Part shown: piece after piece, positions 1 through 9,055 of the stretch
How the letters are laid out: each line of letters opens with the position of its first letter
How positions within the stretch are numbered: the stretch's first letter is position 1
NCBI GenBank assembly: GCA_965203755.1
Contig: OZ241910.1
Location: 2,294,001-2,358,000, forward strand
DNA: 64,000 nt
Source of the DNA: UBA6055 sp965203755
Lineage (GTDB): Bacteria > Chloroflexota > Anaerolineae > Aggregatilineales > Phototrophicaceae
Direction of reading: 5' to 3'
The notes under the pieces: model-generated
The model's database searches: none
What the model saw: only the letters and a program-made list of their open reading frames with translations
Told to the model about the DNA's origin: nothing
Made by a program: the position numbers and the translations under genes

Positions 1-1600
1 AAGCCACAAAGAGGATATCGGCAGCGCTGCCGTTAATCAAGCTGACGATACGGTCTTCTTCCGCTTCGGCAGGACTCCCGCTATGGCTGCCAGCCACCTG
101 AAGCCTTGGATTACGCTGACGCAGCGTATCGGCGGCTTTTTCGGCAATGCCGGCGCCAGCCCCCAAAAAAAATATCCGCCATCCGTGTTTGGCGGCATAA
201 CGCGCGATCAGGGGGACGCCGTCGGAACCTGTGACCCGTTCGGGAATCGGATGGCCGAGGCGCTTGCCCGCCCACAGCAAACCGACGCCATCAGGAATGC
301 AAATATCGGCTCGATTCAAGATATTGAAGAAGATGGGATCTTGCCGCGCGATCATAATAAATTCGGGATTGACCGTGCAGACATGATGCGGACCTTGGCT
401 CTGACGCACCCATTCGCCGATTTGTTTCATCCACTGACTGTAAGTGATGGCATCCACCGGCACTCCAAGTATTTTTGTCCGCGCCGCCGGCGCAGTCCGA
501 CGGGGTATTTCTATGGCGGCCGGGGTTTCATCAGGTTTTAGCGGCCGCTGATCGAGAATCCGTTTTGCAGTCTGGAATACTGTCTGCGGGTGAACCAGTT
601 TCATGCAGGTGCGCGCCGGGCAGCCGTCGCGTGCGCCAATCGTATGCCCGACATAGCTGCATGGGCTGCACTCCACTTGGCTTGTCAAGACGGCGATGCG
701 TCCGCCGACCGACCAGGGATGCCAAGCGCGAAAATTGCTGGGGCCAAAAATGCTGATGACCGGCGTGCCGGCGGCGGCGGCGATGTGCATCACCCCGCTG
801 TCGGCGCCAATAAACAGATCGGCATGATAGATGACATCAGCCAGTTGCGGCAGGCTGGTCTTGCCAACCAGATTCCTCGGCTTGAAGTCCATAAGCTGGG
901 CGACTTCATCGCTGTCATCCGCGCGTTTCCCGACCAGGATAATTTCGGCATCGCACTGCGCGCGCAGTTGTTGGGCGACTTGGGCAAAGCGCCGCGGAAT
1001 CCAGCGACGGGCGGCGCTGTACCCGCCGCTGCCAGCGTGAATGACAACCTTTGGCGGCGACTCGCTGCCGCCGCCGGCGCGTTGCCGCCAATCGCTGGTG
1101 TAGGCTTCGCGATGGATTTGAGCCGGGCGCGGGCGGCTGCTGGCGCCGACCAGCCCCACAAGTTCCAGCCAGTATTGAGCTTCATGTTTAGCGCCGAAGC
1201 CCTCATCAAGGGCATAATCGGTCAAAAATTCGGCATGGCGATTCTTTAATCCGACAATCCGTTTGGCGCGCGAAGCCCACGCGATGAATCGAAATTTAGC
1301 GACCCCGATTTTCAGCGTAAAATGATGGAAGAATATCACGGTGTCATAATTGCCCAGCGAATACAGCCGGCGAACATTTTGCCGCGCGAACAGGGCGCGG
1401 GCGGCGCTGTGGCTGCCCTTGTCAAAGGGGATGACGCGATTGACCAAAGCCGGCGGCACGATGGATAGAGCATGACGGGCGGCAAGCAGGTCAATCTGCG
1501 CCTGTGGCTTGGCTTGGCGCAGAGCCGAAATCGCCGGCGTCGTCAAGACTAAATCACCAATATCAGCCAGCTGCACCAGCAGAAAACGTCTGCCTGTCAT
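1..1600 (-). CDS. GT9 / WecG-TagA-CpsF fused glycosyltransferase (partial, 3' end outside window)
   Basis: An uninterrupted minus-strand frame of 533 codons runs from ATG at 1600 to the window edge with no stop. Residues 1-350 match the GT9 heptosyltransferase-like family: N-terminal LLVQLADIGDLVLTTPA and a donor-site DSGVMHIAAA at 267-276. After a Pro/Ala/Arg-rich linker (351-375) a second enzyme starts: a WecG/TagA/CpsF (GT26) domain with KILGVPVDA (377-384), TVNPEF (409-414), DGVG (437-440) and ERVTGSDG (454-461). Both domains normally transfer sugars to lipid-linked or polymer acceptors, so the protein may add two consecutive residues in surface-polysaccharide assembly (inference). It follows the GT4 and UDP-sugar dehydrogenase genes on the same strand. 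A single continuous frame supports a true fusion. Confidence 0.85.
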   Translation of the reverse strand, partial: MTGRRFLLVQLADIGDLVLTTPAISALRQAKPQAQIDLLAARHALSIVPPALVNRVIPFDKGSHSAARALFARQNVRRLYSLGNYDTVIFFHHFTLKIGVAKFRFIAWASRAKRIVGLKNRHAEFLTDYALDEGFGAKHEAQYWLELVGLVGASSRPRPAQIHREAYTSDWRQRAGGGSESPPKVVIHAGSGGYSAARRWIPRRFAQVAQQLRAQCDAEIILVGKRADDSDEVAQLMDFKPRNLVGKTSLPQLADVIYHADLFIGADSGVMHIAAAAGTPVISIFGPSNFRAWHPWSVGGRIAVLTSQVECSPCSYVGHTIGARDGCPARTCMKLVHPQTVFQTAKRILDQRPLKPDETPAAIEIPRRTAPAARTKILGVPVDAITYSQWMKQIGEWVRQSQGPHHVCTVNPEFIMIARQDPIFFNILNRADICIPDGVGLLWAGKRLGHPIPERVTGSDGVPLIARYAAKHGWRIFFLGAGAGIAEKAADTLRQRNPRLQVAGSHSGSPAEAEEDRIVSLINGSAADILFVA

Positions 1601-1643
1601 ACGATTCTCGCTATCTGTGTCGCGCCATGCTTATTGTAACAAA

Positions 1644-2768
1644 TCACGCTTGCATCCTGGCTTCAATCTCGCTAAACACCTGCATCACGTTCTGCGCCGC
1701 GCGTTCCCATGTAAATCTTTTGGCGCGTTCATAACCCCTGTCAATCATCTCCTGGCGCAGGTTTTGATTTTCGCTGTAACGGCTCATGGCAGCCGCAATG
1801 TCAGCCGGGCTGTTTGGGTTGGCTAACAGGCCGGCATCGCCAATCAATTCGGGCAGGCTGGATGTATGGCTGGCGACAACGGGCGCGCCGCAGTGCATGG
1901 CTTCGATCACCGGAAATCCAAAACCCTCGTGCAGGCTGGGAAACACCAGCGCCAGCGCCCCGCCTAACAGGCCGCCTTTATCCGCCTCGTCGATATATCC
2001 GGTCAGCTTGATGTTCCTGACGCCCTGCATCCACCGCTCGTCAAACAGCCAGCCTTTGCCGCCCGCCAGTACCAAGGCGGTTTCCTGGTCTTGATGTCTT
2101 TGCTGCCATTGGGCAAAGGCTTGAACAAGACCCTGAATGTTCTTTCTTGGCTGGAGCGTGCCGATGAACAGGAAATAGCGCGGCGGGAGCTTGTATTTTG
2201 AACGAACTGCCCGGCGGTTCTGCGCCGATGCTCGCAAAGGGGCGGCATCAACTCCGGGATAGACGACGCGGATTTTATCAGGCGGCGTTCGGTAAAAACG
2301 GGCGAGGTCAGCTGCGGTTGCCTGACTGTCGGCCAGCGCGACCGCTGCCCGCGCCTGACTGAATCGAGTGGTGACATCCAGGTAAGCGCGCTGCGGGTAG
2401 GGATGCGCCGCCGGGAAATGTTTATAGCCGAGGTCATGTATGGTGACGATGCTTTTGCCCGGGAACAGGAAGGGTAGACTGTGCGCCGGCGCAAAGGCAA
2501 TATCGGGCCGCGTTTTCCATAGCTCGCCGGCAAAACGCACATGGGTCCAGGCGCGGGGAAAAGGGATGATGACTTGCTGGGTATGTGCATCCGGCGGAAA
2601 AAGGCCGGGGGGCGGCGCATCCCGGAAATAGAGACGGAACTGATAGGGCTGGTCACGATGATGATTCGCCTTGATGAGCGCCTGAATCAAGCGCAGAGAA
2701 TAATGTTCGGTGCCGGTCAGTCGGCTGACGGCGCTGCGGCTGGCGTCAATAGCGATGCGAAGCGGCAT
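1644..2768 (-). CDS. GT4-family glycosyltransferase
   Basis: 374 aa, full length for a GT-B fold GT4 enzyme. The N-terminus (LRIAIDASRSAVSRLTGTEH) has the Gly-rich acceptor-side loop seen in mannosyltransferase-like members. The C-terminal half shows FIGTLQPRKN and the E-x7-E donor motif, EGFGFPVIE, near residue 280, followed by GAPVVAS. It probably transfers a hexose from a nucleotide sugar to a cell-surface glycan at the inner face of the membrane. It lies 43 bases upstream of the GT9/WecG gene and 9 bases downstream of the UDP-sugar dehydrogenase, so the three look like one minus-strand operon. Sugar specificity cannot be read from sequence. Confidence 0.85.
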   Translation of the reverse strand: MPLRIAIDASRSAVSRLTGTEHYSLRLIQALIKANHHRDQPYQFRLYFRDAPPPGLFPPDAHTQQVIIPFPRAWTHVRFAGELWKTRPDIAFAPAHSLPFLFPGKSIVTIHDLGYKHFPAAHPYPQRAYLDVTTRFSQARAAVALADSQATAADLARFYRTPPDKIRVVYPGVDAAPLRASAQNRRAVRSKYKLPPRYFLFIGTLQPRKNIQGLVQAFAQWQQRHQDQETALVLAGGKGWLFDERWMQGVRNIKLTGYIDEADKGGLLGGALALVFPSLHEGFGFPVIEAMHCGAPVVASHTSSLPELIGDAGLLANPNSPADIAAAMSRYSENQNLRQEMIDRGYERAKRFTWERAAQNVMQVFSEIEARMQA

Positions 2769-2777
2769 AGCCAGCGC

Positions 2778-4091
2778 TTACAGGCTGATAATCTGCGCCT
2801 GACTTGCTGTGTCGCGCAGAACATGACGAGTATCCACAATCACTGAACTGTTATCCGAGATTTCCTGCCAGTCAAAAACCGAGTGATCGGTTACTACAAC
2901 AACGCAATGCGCCTCTTGGAACAGTGTCATCTGATAGGTTTGTGATTTCATTCGAATATCGCCGGTCAGGCGGATTTCCGGCACATAGGGGTCATGGTAA
3001 CAGACTTCAGCGCCTCTTTGCCGCAGCAGACTAATGATATCAAGCGCCGGGCTTTCGCGGATATCATCGACATCGCGCTTATAAGCCGCTCCCAAGATGA
3101 CGATATTCGAGCCGCGAACAGCCCGCCCCTGATTATTGAGCGCTTCAGTGATTTTGTCGATGACATAATATGGCATCGACGTATTGACTTCGCTGGCGAG
3201 TTCGATGAAACGGGCGTTATAGTTCAAGGTCTTGAGTTTCCAGCTTAGGTAATGCGGGTCAACCGGAATGCAGTGACCGCCCAGCCCTGGGCCGGGATAA
3301 AAGGGCATATAGCCAAAGGGCTTGGTTGCGGCTGCCTGAATGACCTCCCAGATGTCAATGTCCAGCCTATTGCATATCAGAGCCATTTCGTTGACCAGCC
3401 CGATATTCACTGCGCGAAAGGTATTCTCCAGCAGCTTCACCATCTCCGCTGCGGTAGGCGAAGACACGGTGATGATCTCATCCACCGCAGCTTCATACAG
3501 GGCGGCGGCGGCTTCGGTACAGCCTTCGGTGATGCCGCCGACGACTTTGGGGGTGTTGCGGACGGAAAAATGCGGATTGCCGGGGTCGATTCGTTCGGGC
3601 GAATGGGCAATGAAGATATCTTCGCCGACTGTGAAATTATGCTGTGTCATTGCAGGGAGGATGATTTCTTGGGTCGTGCCTGGATAAGTCGTGCTTTCCA
3701 GGACAATCAGCATACCGCGTTTGCAGATATTGGATATGGATTGGGCTGCCTGAATGATGAATGACATATCGGGGTCGCGCGTTTTTCGCAGCGGCGTTGG
3801 CACGCAAATGCTGATAGCGTCCACTTCGCCTAAATCCTCGTAAGCGGCGGTCGCGGTCAGCTTGCCCGAAGCGACAAGCGCCTGAACGCGATGGTCGGGA
3901 ATGTCCGGAATATAGCTGCCGCCCGAATTGATCTGCCGCACTTTTTCCGCTTGAATATCCAAGCCCAATACGCAAAAGCCGGCTTCGGCAAACTCGACCG
4001 CCAAGGGCAGACCAACATAACCCAAGCCAACGATTCCAATCGCGGCGGTCCGTTTTGCGAACTTGTAAAGCAAGTCTTGCTTAAAGCTCAT
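2778..4091 (-). CDS. UDP-sugar 6-dehydrogenase (WbpA/WecC type)
   Basis: 437 aa. The start is placed at MSFKQDLLYK because the longer frame runs back through the permease gene upstream. A Rossmann NAD site (GIVGLGYVGLPLA) opens the protein, and the catalytic Cys lies in GLGGHCIPVDP. The FGYMPFYPGPGLGGHC context is closer to UDP-GlcNAc/UDP-ManNAc 6-dehydrogenases (WbpA, WecC) than to UDP-glucose dehydrogenase. The enzyme oxidises C6 of a UDP-sugar to a uronic acid with two NAD+, supplying acidic sugars to the adjacent glycosyltransferases. The exact substrate, GlcNAc or ManNAc, is inference. Confidence 0.88.
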   Translation of the reverse strand: MSFKQDLLYKFAKRTAAIGIVGLGYVGLPLAVEFAEAGFCVLGLDIQAEKVRQINSGGSYIPDIPDHRVQALVASGKLTATAAYEDLGEVDAISICVPTPLRKTRDPDMSFIIQAAQSISNICKRGMLIVLESTTYPGTTQEIILPAMTQHNFTVGEDIFIAHSPERIDPGNPHFSVRNTPKVVGGITEGCTEAAAALYEAAVDEIITVSSPTAAEMVKLLENTFRAVNIGLVNEMALICNRLDIDIWEVIQAAATKPFGYMPFYPGPGLGGHCIPVDPHYLSWKLKTLNYNARFIELASEVNTSMPYYVIDKITEALNNQGRAVRGSNIVILGAAYKRDVDDIRESPALDIISLLRQRGAEVCYHDPYVPEIRLTGDIRMKSQTYQMTLFQEAHCVVVVTDHSVFDWQEISDNSSVIVDTRHVLRDTASQAQIISL

Positions 4092-4159
4092 TGCAACCTC
4101 GGCGGCTGTTTCATCCCGGAAAATTATAATATGCCTGCGCTTGCCGCGATAGACTAAAA

Positions 4160-4990
4160 TTATTTGATGCCGCTCTGGGCGAAGCTCTCGATGAACTGCC
4201 GCTGGAATAACATAAAGAGGATGACCAAAGGGGCGATGACCATCAGCGTGCCGGCCATCAGCTGGCCATAGAATGCGCCCTGGTCGGTAGTCTGAATCAG
4301 TTTGTTGAGGCCGACGGTAAGCGGCCGAATGTCCTCCGAACGGGTGATGATGAAGGGCCACAGGAACTCGTTCCAGTGCGAACTGACCGATACCAGGGCA
4401 AAGGCAAGATAAGCCGGTATGGCGTTGGGTACATAGACATGGCGAATGACTTGAAGCGAATTGGCGCCGTCGATGCGGGCGGCTTGCTCCAGTTCCAGAG
4501 GGATTTCGCGGAAGGTCTGCCGCAGCAGCAGGACGCCAAAGGCTGAACCCCAATAAGGAATCATCAGGGCGATGCGGGTATCGAATAGCCCCAGTGTATG
4601 GATGGTGCGAAAGTTCTGTACCAGCAGCACGCCGGTGGGAATCATCAACTGCAAGAGGATAACCAGCAGCAGGGGATGGCGGCCGACGAATCGCATTCGT
4701 GCGAATGCGTAGGCGGCGGCGGTTACGGTCAGCAGCTGGACTGCCAAGGTCCCGGCGACAAAGATGATGCTGTTGATATAATGCAGCCCCCAAGGGGCAA
4801 TCTGCATAGCCCGCCGATAGTTCGCCAGCGTGATTTCGCTGCCAAAGAAGACATTGCCTTGGGTAACGGGTTCGGTTTCTGGACGGAAGCTGACCAGGAT
4901 GGTGAAAACAAGCGGAATAAGAAAGGCGACCGCCATGACAATGGTCAGGGCATCAGCCAATTTTCGCATGAGCCGCTTGGTTGGATTCAC
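4160..4990 (-). CDS. Sugar ABC importer permease, MalG type
   Basis: 276 aa with six predicted membrane helices and the cytoplasmic EAA loop (EQAARIDGANSLQVIRHVYV) that docks on the ATPase. The stop-proximal PFIITRSEDIRPLTVGL and C-terminal FIESFAQSGIK are typical of MalG/UgpE-like subunits of carbohydrate importers. Its start overlaps the stop of the partner permease by four bases (ATGA), implying translational coupling. With the next two genes it makes a binding protein-permease-permease importer that lacks its own ATPase. The UgpB-like binding protein makes glycerol-3-phosphate esters or an oligosaccharide plausible substrates. Confidence 0.9.
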   Translation of the reverse strand: MNPTKRLMRKLADALTIVMAVAFLIPLVFTILVSFRPETEPVTQGNVFFGSEITLANYRRAMQIAPWGLHYINSIIFVAGTLAVQLLTVTAAAYAFARMRFVGRHPLLLVILLQLMIPTGVLLVQNFRTIHTLGLFDTRIALMIPYWGSAFGVLLLRQTFREIPLELEQAARIDGANSLQVIRHVYVPNAIPAYLAFALVSVSSHWNEFLWPFIITRSEDIRPLTVGLNKLIQTTDQGAFYGQLMAGTLMVIAPLVILFMLFQRQFIESFAQSGIK

Positions 4991-5907
4991 CGCGAGTCTT
5001 CCTGTCGCTCAAACAGCAGAAAATTCGCCAGCGTAAAAGTTAGCACGACGCCGACCAGTATGATGGTCATGGCATTCACATAACCCCAGCTGCGCCGTTC
5101 AGAGATGTTTTGGAATATCAGGTACAGCAGCAGGTTGGCGCTGTCCGCCGGGCCGCCGGCGCCAAGCGCTTGCAGCTGCTCGACGGTTTGGAAGGCAAAG
5201 ATGAACGAGATGACAACGACAAACAGGATTGTACGGCGCAGCAGCGGCAGGGTAAGGAAGAAAAGCCGCTGGAAGCCGCCGGCGCCGTCCAGCGCGGCCG
5301 CCTCGTATATCTCGCGGGAGATGTGCTGTAGCCCGGCGAGGAAGAAGATCATAAAATAGCCGGTCTGCTTCCAGATGTTGACAGTGATGACCGAGCCTAA
5401 CACCAGATTTCGGTCGCCGAGCCAGTTGAGGCCGGGATGTCCGAACGATTTCAGGATGGCATTGGCAAGCCCGATGCTGTCCGAGTAGATAAATGCCCAA
5501 ATGCTGGCGGCGCCGATGAGCGGCAGCAGCGACGGATAAAACACGGCGAAGCGCCAGATGCCCAGCAAAGGCTGGCGCCGATTGAGCAGCAGCGCCATCA
5601 GCAAGCCGAGCGGCACACCGATAATCACCGTCGCGCCGGCAAAAATAATCGTGTTGCGAAAAGTATCCAAAAAGCGCGAGCCCATATAGTGGCTGCCGTC
5701 AAACAGATCGCGATAGTTTTGGATGCCGACGAAGGCGGGCGGTTTATCAGCCGCATTCAGGCCGCGCGCCGGGCGATAAAGGCTGTCATTGACGGTCTGG
5801 ATGGCAGGTAAAACGTTGAACAGCAAGACCAGCATCAGCGTCGGCCCGATGAGCAGGTAGGGCATGATGAAGGCAAGCAGGGGCTTTCGCGCTGGGGCTG
5901 GGCGCAT
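4987..5907 (-). CDS. Sugar ABC importer permease, MalF type
   Basis: 306 aa. ATG at 5907 is preferred because GGAG sits six bases upstream; an in-frame TTG 13 codons earlier has no such site. The protein has six helices, an N-terminal LLAFIMPYLLIGPTLMLVL segment and the EAA loop EIYEAAALDGAGGFQRLFFL. It pairs with the MalG-type permease, overlapping it by four bases. A hairpin with a T-rich tail (5988-6009) separates it from the upstream binding-protein gene, which would lower permease expression relative to the binding protein. Confidence 0.9.
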   Translation of the reverse strand: MRPAPARKPLLAFIMPYLLIGPTLMLVLLFNVLPAIQTVNDSLYRPARGLNAADKPPAFVGIQNYRDLFDGSHYMGSRFLDTFRNTIIFAGATVIIGVPLGLLMALLLNRRQPLLGIWRFAVFYPSLLPLIGAASIWAFIYSDSIGLANAILKSFGHPGLNWLGDRNLVLGSVITVNIWKQTGYFMIFFLAGLQHISREIYEAAALDGAGGFQRLFFLTLPLLRRTILFVVVISFIFAFQTVEQLQALGAGGPADSANLLLYLIFQNISERRSWGYVNAMTIILVGVVLTFTLANFLLFERQEDSR

Positions 5908-5980
5908 AGGATCTCCGAATGGACATGCCGACCAGACGAACCGCAAGAAAATTATGATTTTGAAAGATCAATGAACCTGG

Positions 5981-6009
5981 AAAGAAAGGGCGCGCAACAG
6001 GACGCGCCC
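5981..6009 (-). terminator. Intrinsic terminator/attenuator between binding protein and permeases
   Basis: Read on the minus strand, GGGCGCG (6009-6003) pairs perfectly with CGCGCCC (5994-5988) around an eight-base loop and is followed by TTTCTTT. It lies just after the stop of the binding-protein gene (6017) and before the permease start (5907). It could act as a partial terminator giving more binding protein than permease. The plus-strand reading also ends in a T run, so it may work in both directions. Confidence 0.7.
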
Positions 6010-6016
6010 GTTTTTC

Positions 6017-7318
6017 CTAGCGGTATTCGGCAAGGATGCCGTCTATTTGCGCCTGCGCCGCATCCATGGCCGCCTGGGCATCTTCCGCTTCGCCGGTCAG
6101 GATGCTTTCCAGCGCGCCGTTGATAATGCCCTGGATGGTGATGGTGGCATAACTCGAAAATTCTTTCTGCACATAAGCCAGCTGGTCGCGGGCCACTAAG
6201 TACTGCGGGAACTCTTCAGCCAGCGATGCCAGCGGCTCCGTTTCCCAAGCCGATGCGGTTGATGCGATATAACCGGTGGTCGCGCCCCAATCGGCTTGAA
6301 TATCGGCCGACGACAGGAACATGACCCATTGCCAGATGGCGTCGAGCTCGGCTTGAGATTTGCTGCCATCATCAAAGATATAAAGGTTGCCGCCGCCGGT
6401 GGGAGCGCCGTAGCCGGTGCCGTCTTCGCCAGCCGGGCCGCTCGGCAGATACCAGACGCCGACTTCGAAATCGGCATCGTTGAGGATGCGGGTCAAGTTG
6501 CCGGTGGTGTGGTAAATCATGGCGGCTTGTCCAGCCAGAAATGCCGTTGGCGTATCGCCCCAAGCGGCGCCGCCAGCCGGACCTACAGCCAGGTCAGCGC
6601 CGAGCGAACGTACAAACTCAACGGCGGCCACGGCTTCGGGGGTGTTGAAAAACACTTGGGCGGGGTCATCGCTGACGATGTTGCGCCCATAGGCGATGGC
6701 GAAACTTTGATACATCCAAATAGGAAAGCCGCCAGCCACCGGCACCAGCAGGCCATCGCGCTCATCGGTGTCCAGCGCTTGGGCGATTTCGACGAGTTCA
6801 GCATTGTTGGCCGGCGGCGAGTCATAGCCGGCTTCCGCCAGCAAATCGGCATTGTAATACAGAATCGGGGTGCTGCGCTGGAATGGAATTGTCCAAACAT
6901 TGCCGGCTTCATCAAGGCTGTTGAGCATGAGCGCCGGGAAGAAATCCTGGATGTAGGCGGCGCCATCTTCCATTTCGTCGATAAACCGCTGCGCTGGAAT
7001 GATATGACCCTCTTCGGCAAAGCTGTAGAGGTCAATCGACAGCATCACAGCCGCATCCGGGCCGGCGCCGCCGCCCTGGAGTTCGGTCAGAATGGTCTTG
7101 CGCGTGTCGGTATAGCTGCCGGTGAACACTGGATTGATGACAATGCTGGGGTTTTCGGCGTTAAATTGGTCGGCATAGCGCTGGAAGATGCCTTCGGCGT
7201 CGTTGGCGGTGGCTGATGGGAAATAAAAGTCGATGACGATTTCTTCTTGCGCCTGCAACGCGCCGGCCGCCAGAACAAACAGCAGCGCCAGCAGAATGAT
7301 GCGTCTTGTGCTTTGCAT
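6017..7318 (-). CDS. Extracellular sugar-binding protein (UgpB-like)
   Basis: 433 aa. A Sec signal (Arg-Arg, then LLALLFVLAAGALQA, cleavage before QEE) starts the protein; ATG at 7318 is preceded by TAGGAG. The mature part has the family-1 solute-binding layout: FQRYADQFNAENPSI near the N-terminus, a PDAAVML hinge segment, ILYYNADLLAEAGYD, and a Gly-rich GAPTGGGNLYIF like that of UgpB. It captures a sugar or phosphodiester outside the membrane for the two downstream permeases. The export signal is not a clear lipobox, so anchoring is uncertain. Confidence 0.88.
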   Translation of the reverse strand: MQSTRRIILLALLFVLAAGALQAQEEIVIDFYFPSATANDAEGIFQRYADQFNAENPSIVINPVFTGSYTDTRKTILTELQGGGAGPDAAVMLSIDLYSFAEEGHIIPAQRFIDEMEDGAAYIQDFFPALMLNSLDEAGNVWTIPFQRSTPILYYNADLLAEAGYDSPPANNAELVEIAQALDTDERDGLLVPVAGGFPIWMYQSFAIAYGRNIVSDDPAQVFFNTPEAVAAVEFVRSLGADLAVGPAGGAAWGDTPTAFLAGQAAMIYHTTGNLTRILNDADFEVGVWYLPSGPAGEDGTGYGAPTGGGNLYIFDDGSKSQAELDAIWQWVMFLSSADIQADWGATTGYIASTASAWETEPLASLAEEFPQYLVARDQLAYVQKEFSSYATITIQGIINGALESILTGEAEDAQAAMDAAQAQIDGILAEYR

Positions 7319-7432
7319 AGCGAATTCTCCTAAATAATGTGAATGATATGGCTTACTTCATAGCCGATTCAAGCGCGGCTTTGTTATGGAACGATAGTAT
7401 CCCTGTTAAAATTAGACGTTCATCACCGGCCT

Positions 7433-8239
7433 TCAAACGCCGACGTCGCGGCTTTCATAGCGATAGAGCGATAAAAGCAGCAAAACAAGCGACAAAGCCG
7501 CCAGACCGATAATATGCGACCAGACAAAACCCTCGGTCATAATCGTGGCGGCGTTGTAATAGGTAAAGAACGATATCTGCCCAATGGTTTCAGCGACAGT
7601 GTCTTCGGCCATGGCGCCAATGGTTTGCAGCATGAAGCTGGCGATGACAAAGGCAGTGACGAAGCCCAGCGCCATCTGCCGCCGGCGCACAGTCGCCGCG
7701 ATGCACATAGTGACTGCCATGACGAAGATCATCACCGGTATCAGATAGAAGATCACCTCCGTAAGGCGGCTCATATCAAGCTCAACGCCGCTGACCGCCA
7801 CGCCGAGGTGCATGCCCAGATAAATCATGGCGACCACGCCAACAATGCTAACCGCATAAGCTGCGAATTTCTCGATGAGCAGGCGGGTTCTTGGCACCGG
7901 CAGGCTAAGCAGGATATCCATGATGCCATTGTCCTCGTCGTCGGCGGTGATTCGCATCCCCATGACGACCGGATAGACGGCAAAAATCAAAGCCGATTTC
8001 CCAAAAAAGCCGACGGCGACAAATCCCTCGTTGGTGGCAAAGATTTCCAAATTGGAGCCGATGCCAATAAGCGCCAGGATAAAGGGCGGGAAGCTCTCCA
8101 GCAGTTCTTTCATGTCCTGCATGTCAAAGAGCGGCACCATCAAAACCACCAGCAGCCCCAAACTCGCCAGCCCCAAGCCCCAATAGAGCATCTGCTTCCA
8201 GGTTTGTTTATACGTCTCCAGAAAGACCGAACCCATCAT
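7433..8239 (-). CDS. ABC-2 type permease, paralog 1
   Basis: 268 aa with about six membrane helices. The N-terminus ETYKQTWKQMLYWGLGLASL matches that of the next gene (RSSWKQALYWGLGMGALGLY), and both have a cytoplasmic segment ending in GIMDI-LSLP followed by R(T/S)..L(I/M)EK, so they are tandem paralogs. Together with the ATPase they should form a heterodimeric ABC-2 transporter. The family usually exports drugs, peptides or lipids or serves in resistance, but the substrate is unknown. An AGGAG six bases upstream supports the start. It is the last gene of a three-gene minus-strand operon, nine bases after its paralog. Confidence 0.85.
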   Translation of the reverse strand: MMGSVFLETYKQTWKQMLYWGLGLASLGLLVVLMVPLFDMQDMKELLESFPPFILALIGIGSNLEIFATNEGFVAVGFFGKSALIFAVYPVVMGMRITADDEDNGIMDILLSLPVPRTRLLIEKFAAYAVSIVGVVAMIYLGMHLGVAVSGVELDMSRLTEVIFYLIPVMIFVMAVTMCIAATVRRRQMALGFVTAFVIASFMLQTIGAMAEDTVAETIGQISFFTYYNAATIMTEGFVWSHIIGLAALSLVLLLLSLYRYESRDVGV

Positions 8240-8248
8240 AACAAACTC

Positions 8249-9055
8249 CTAAAGTCCGATATCACGGCGATTGAACATGATGACCGATAAAGCGAAACAG
8301 ACCAGAACAACCCCAAGCATGCCAATGGGAGTGAGCGGATTGAATGCGCCGATGACGACGGCTTCGCCATTCACATGATGGAAAAACGACAGGGTTTGCA
8401 GCAGGGTCGCAAGCGTTCCGCTTACGGCTTCTCCAAGAATGTTGAGGACGTAACTCCCGATGACAAAAGCGGCGGCGAAACCGATGGCTGCCGCCCGCCG
8501 CCGCATCATGGTCGCCAGCAGGCTCGTCACGGCTGTAATCAGCAAGAGGCCGGGGTAGATGTTCAGCATGCTGATGGCGATCTTGGCGATGTCGGCTTCC
8601 ATGTTCAGCATGACAATCGCAGTCAGTGGAAAGAAAATGCAGCACAAGACAATCGCCAGCGAAATCAGCGCGAACGCGATGGATTTTTCGACCATGAACT
8701 GCGTTCTGGAGATTGGCAGCGAAAGCGCAATATCCATAATGCCAGCCTGCTCTTCGTTGGCGGCGATGTTGAGGCCGGCCATCACGGCATAGATGGACAG
8801 AATCAAGGCGGCTTCGGTCGCGAATATGGTGACAATCCAGCCTTCTGTCGTGGTCAGCAGGCGCGCGTCGCCCATGCCAAAGGCGCTAAGGAGGGCTGGC
8901 GGTATGGTTTCAAGCAGGTTGGCGTAACCTTCCAAAATCTCCGAACTGGATGCGATGACTGTGATATAAAGACCAAGCGCGCCCATCCCCAAGCCCCAAT
9001 ACAAAGCCTGCTTCCACGAAGAGCGCAAAGTATTTTGAAGGATGACGCCAGTCAT
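8249..9055 (-). CDS. ABC-2 type permease, paralog 2
   Basis: 268 aa, the same length as the adjacent permease and recognisably related to it. Six hydrophobic segments are present; the conserved loop reads EEQAGIMDIALSLPISRTQF. Its ATG overlaps the stop of the ATPase gene by four bases (ATGA), with AAGGAG eight bases upstream, so ATPase and permease are translationally coupled. It probably forms the membrane channel together with paralog 1. No substrate can be inferred. Confidence 0.86.
   Translation of the reverse strand: MTGVILQNTLRSSWKQALYWGLGMGALGLYITVIASSSEILEGYANLLETIPPALLSAFGMGDARLLTTTEGWIVTIFATEAALILSIYAVMAGLNIAANEEQAGIMDIALSLPISRTQFMVEKSIAFALISLAIVLCCIFFPLTAIVMLNMEADIAKIAISMLNIYPGLLLITAVTSLLATMMRRRAAAIGFAAAFVIGSYVLNILGEAVSGTLATLLQTLSFFHHVNGEAVVIGAFNPLTPIGMLGVVLVCFALSVIMFNRRDIGL

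Noticed and set aside
590..1249. Long plus-strand open frame opposite the GT9/WecG gene
   Set aside because: The minus strand encodes recognisable enzyme motifs across the whole stretch; the plus-strand reading has no family features and arises from GC-rich codon bias.
2778..4793. UDP-sugar dehydrogenase read with a 234-residue N-terminal extension
   Set aside because: The extension runs inside the MalG-type permease gene in another frame and is Arg/His/Pro-rich noise; the family start is at 4091.
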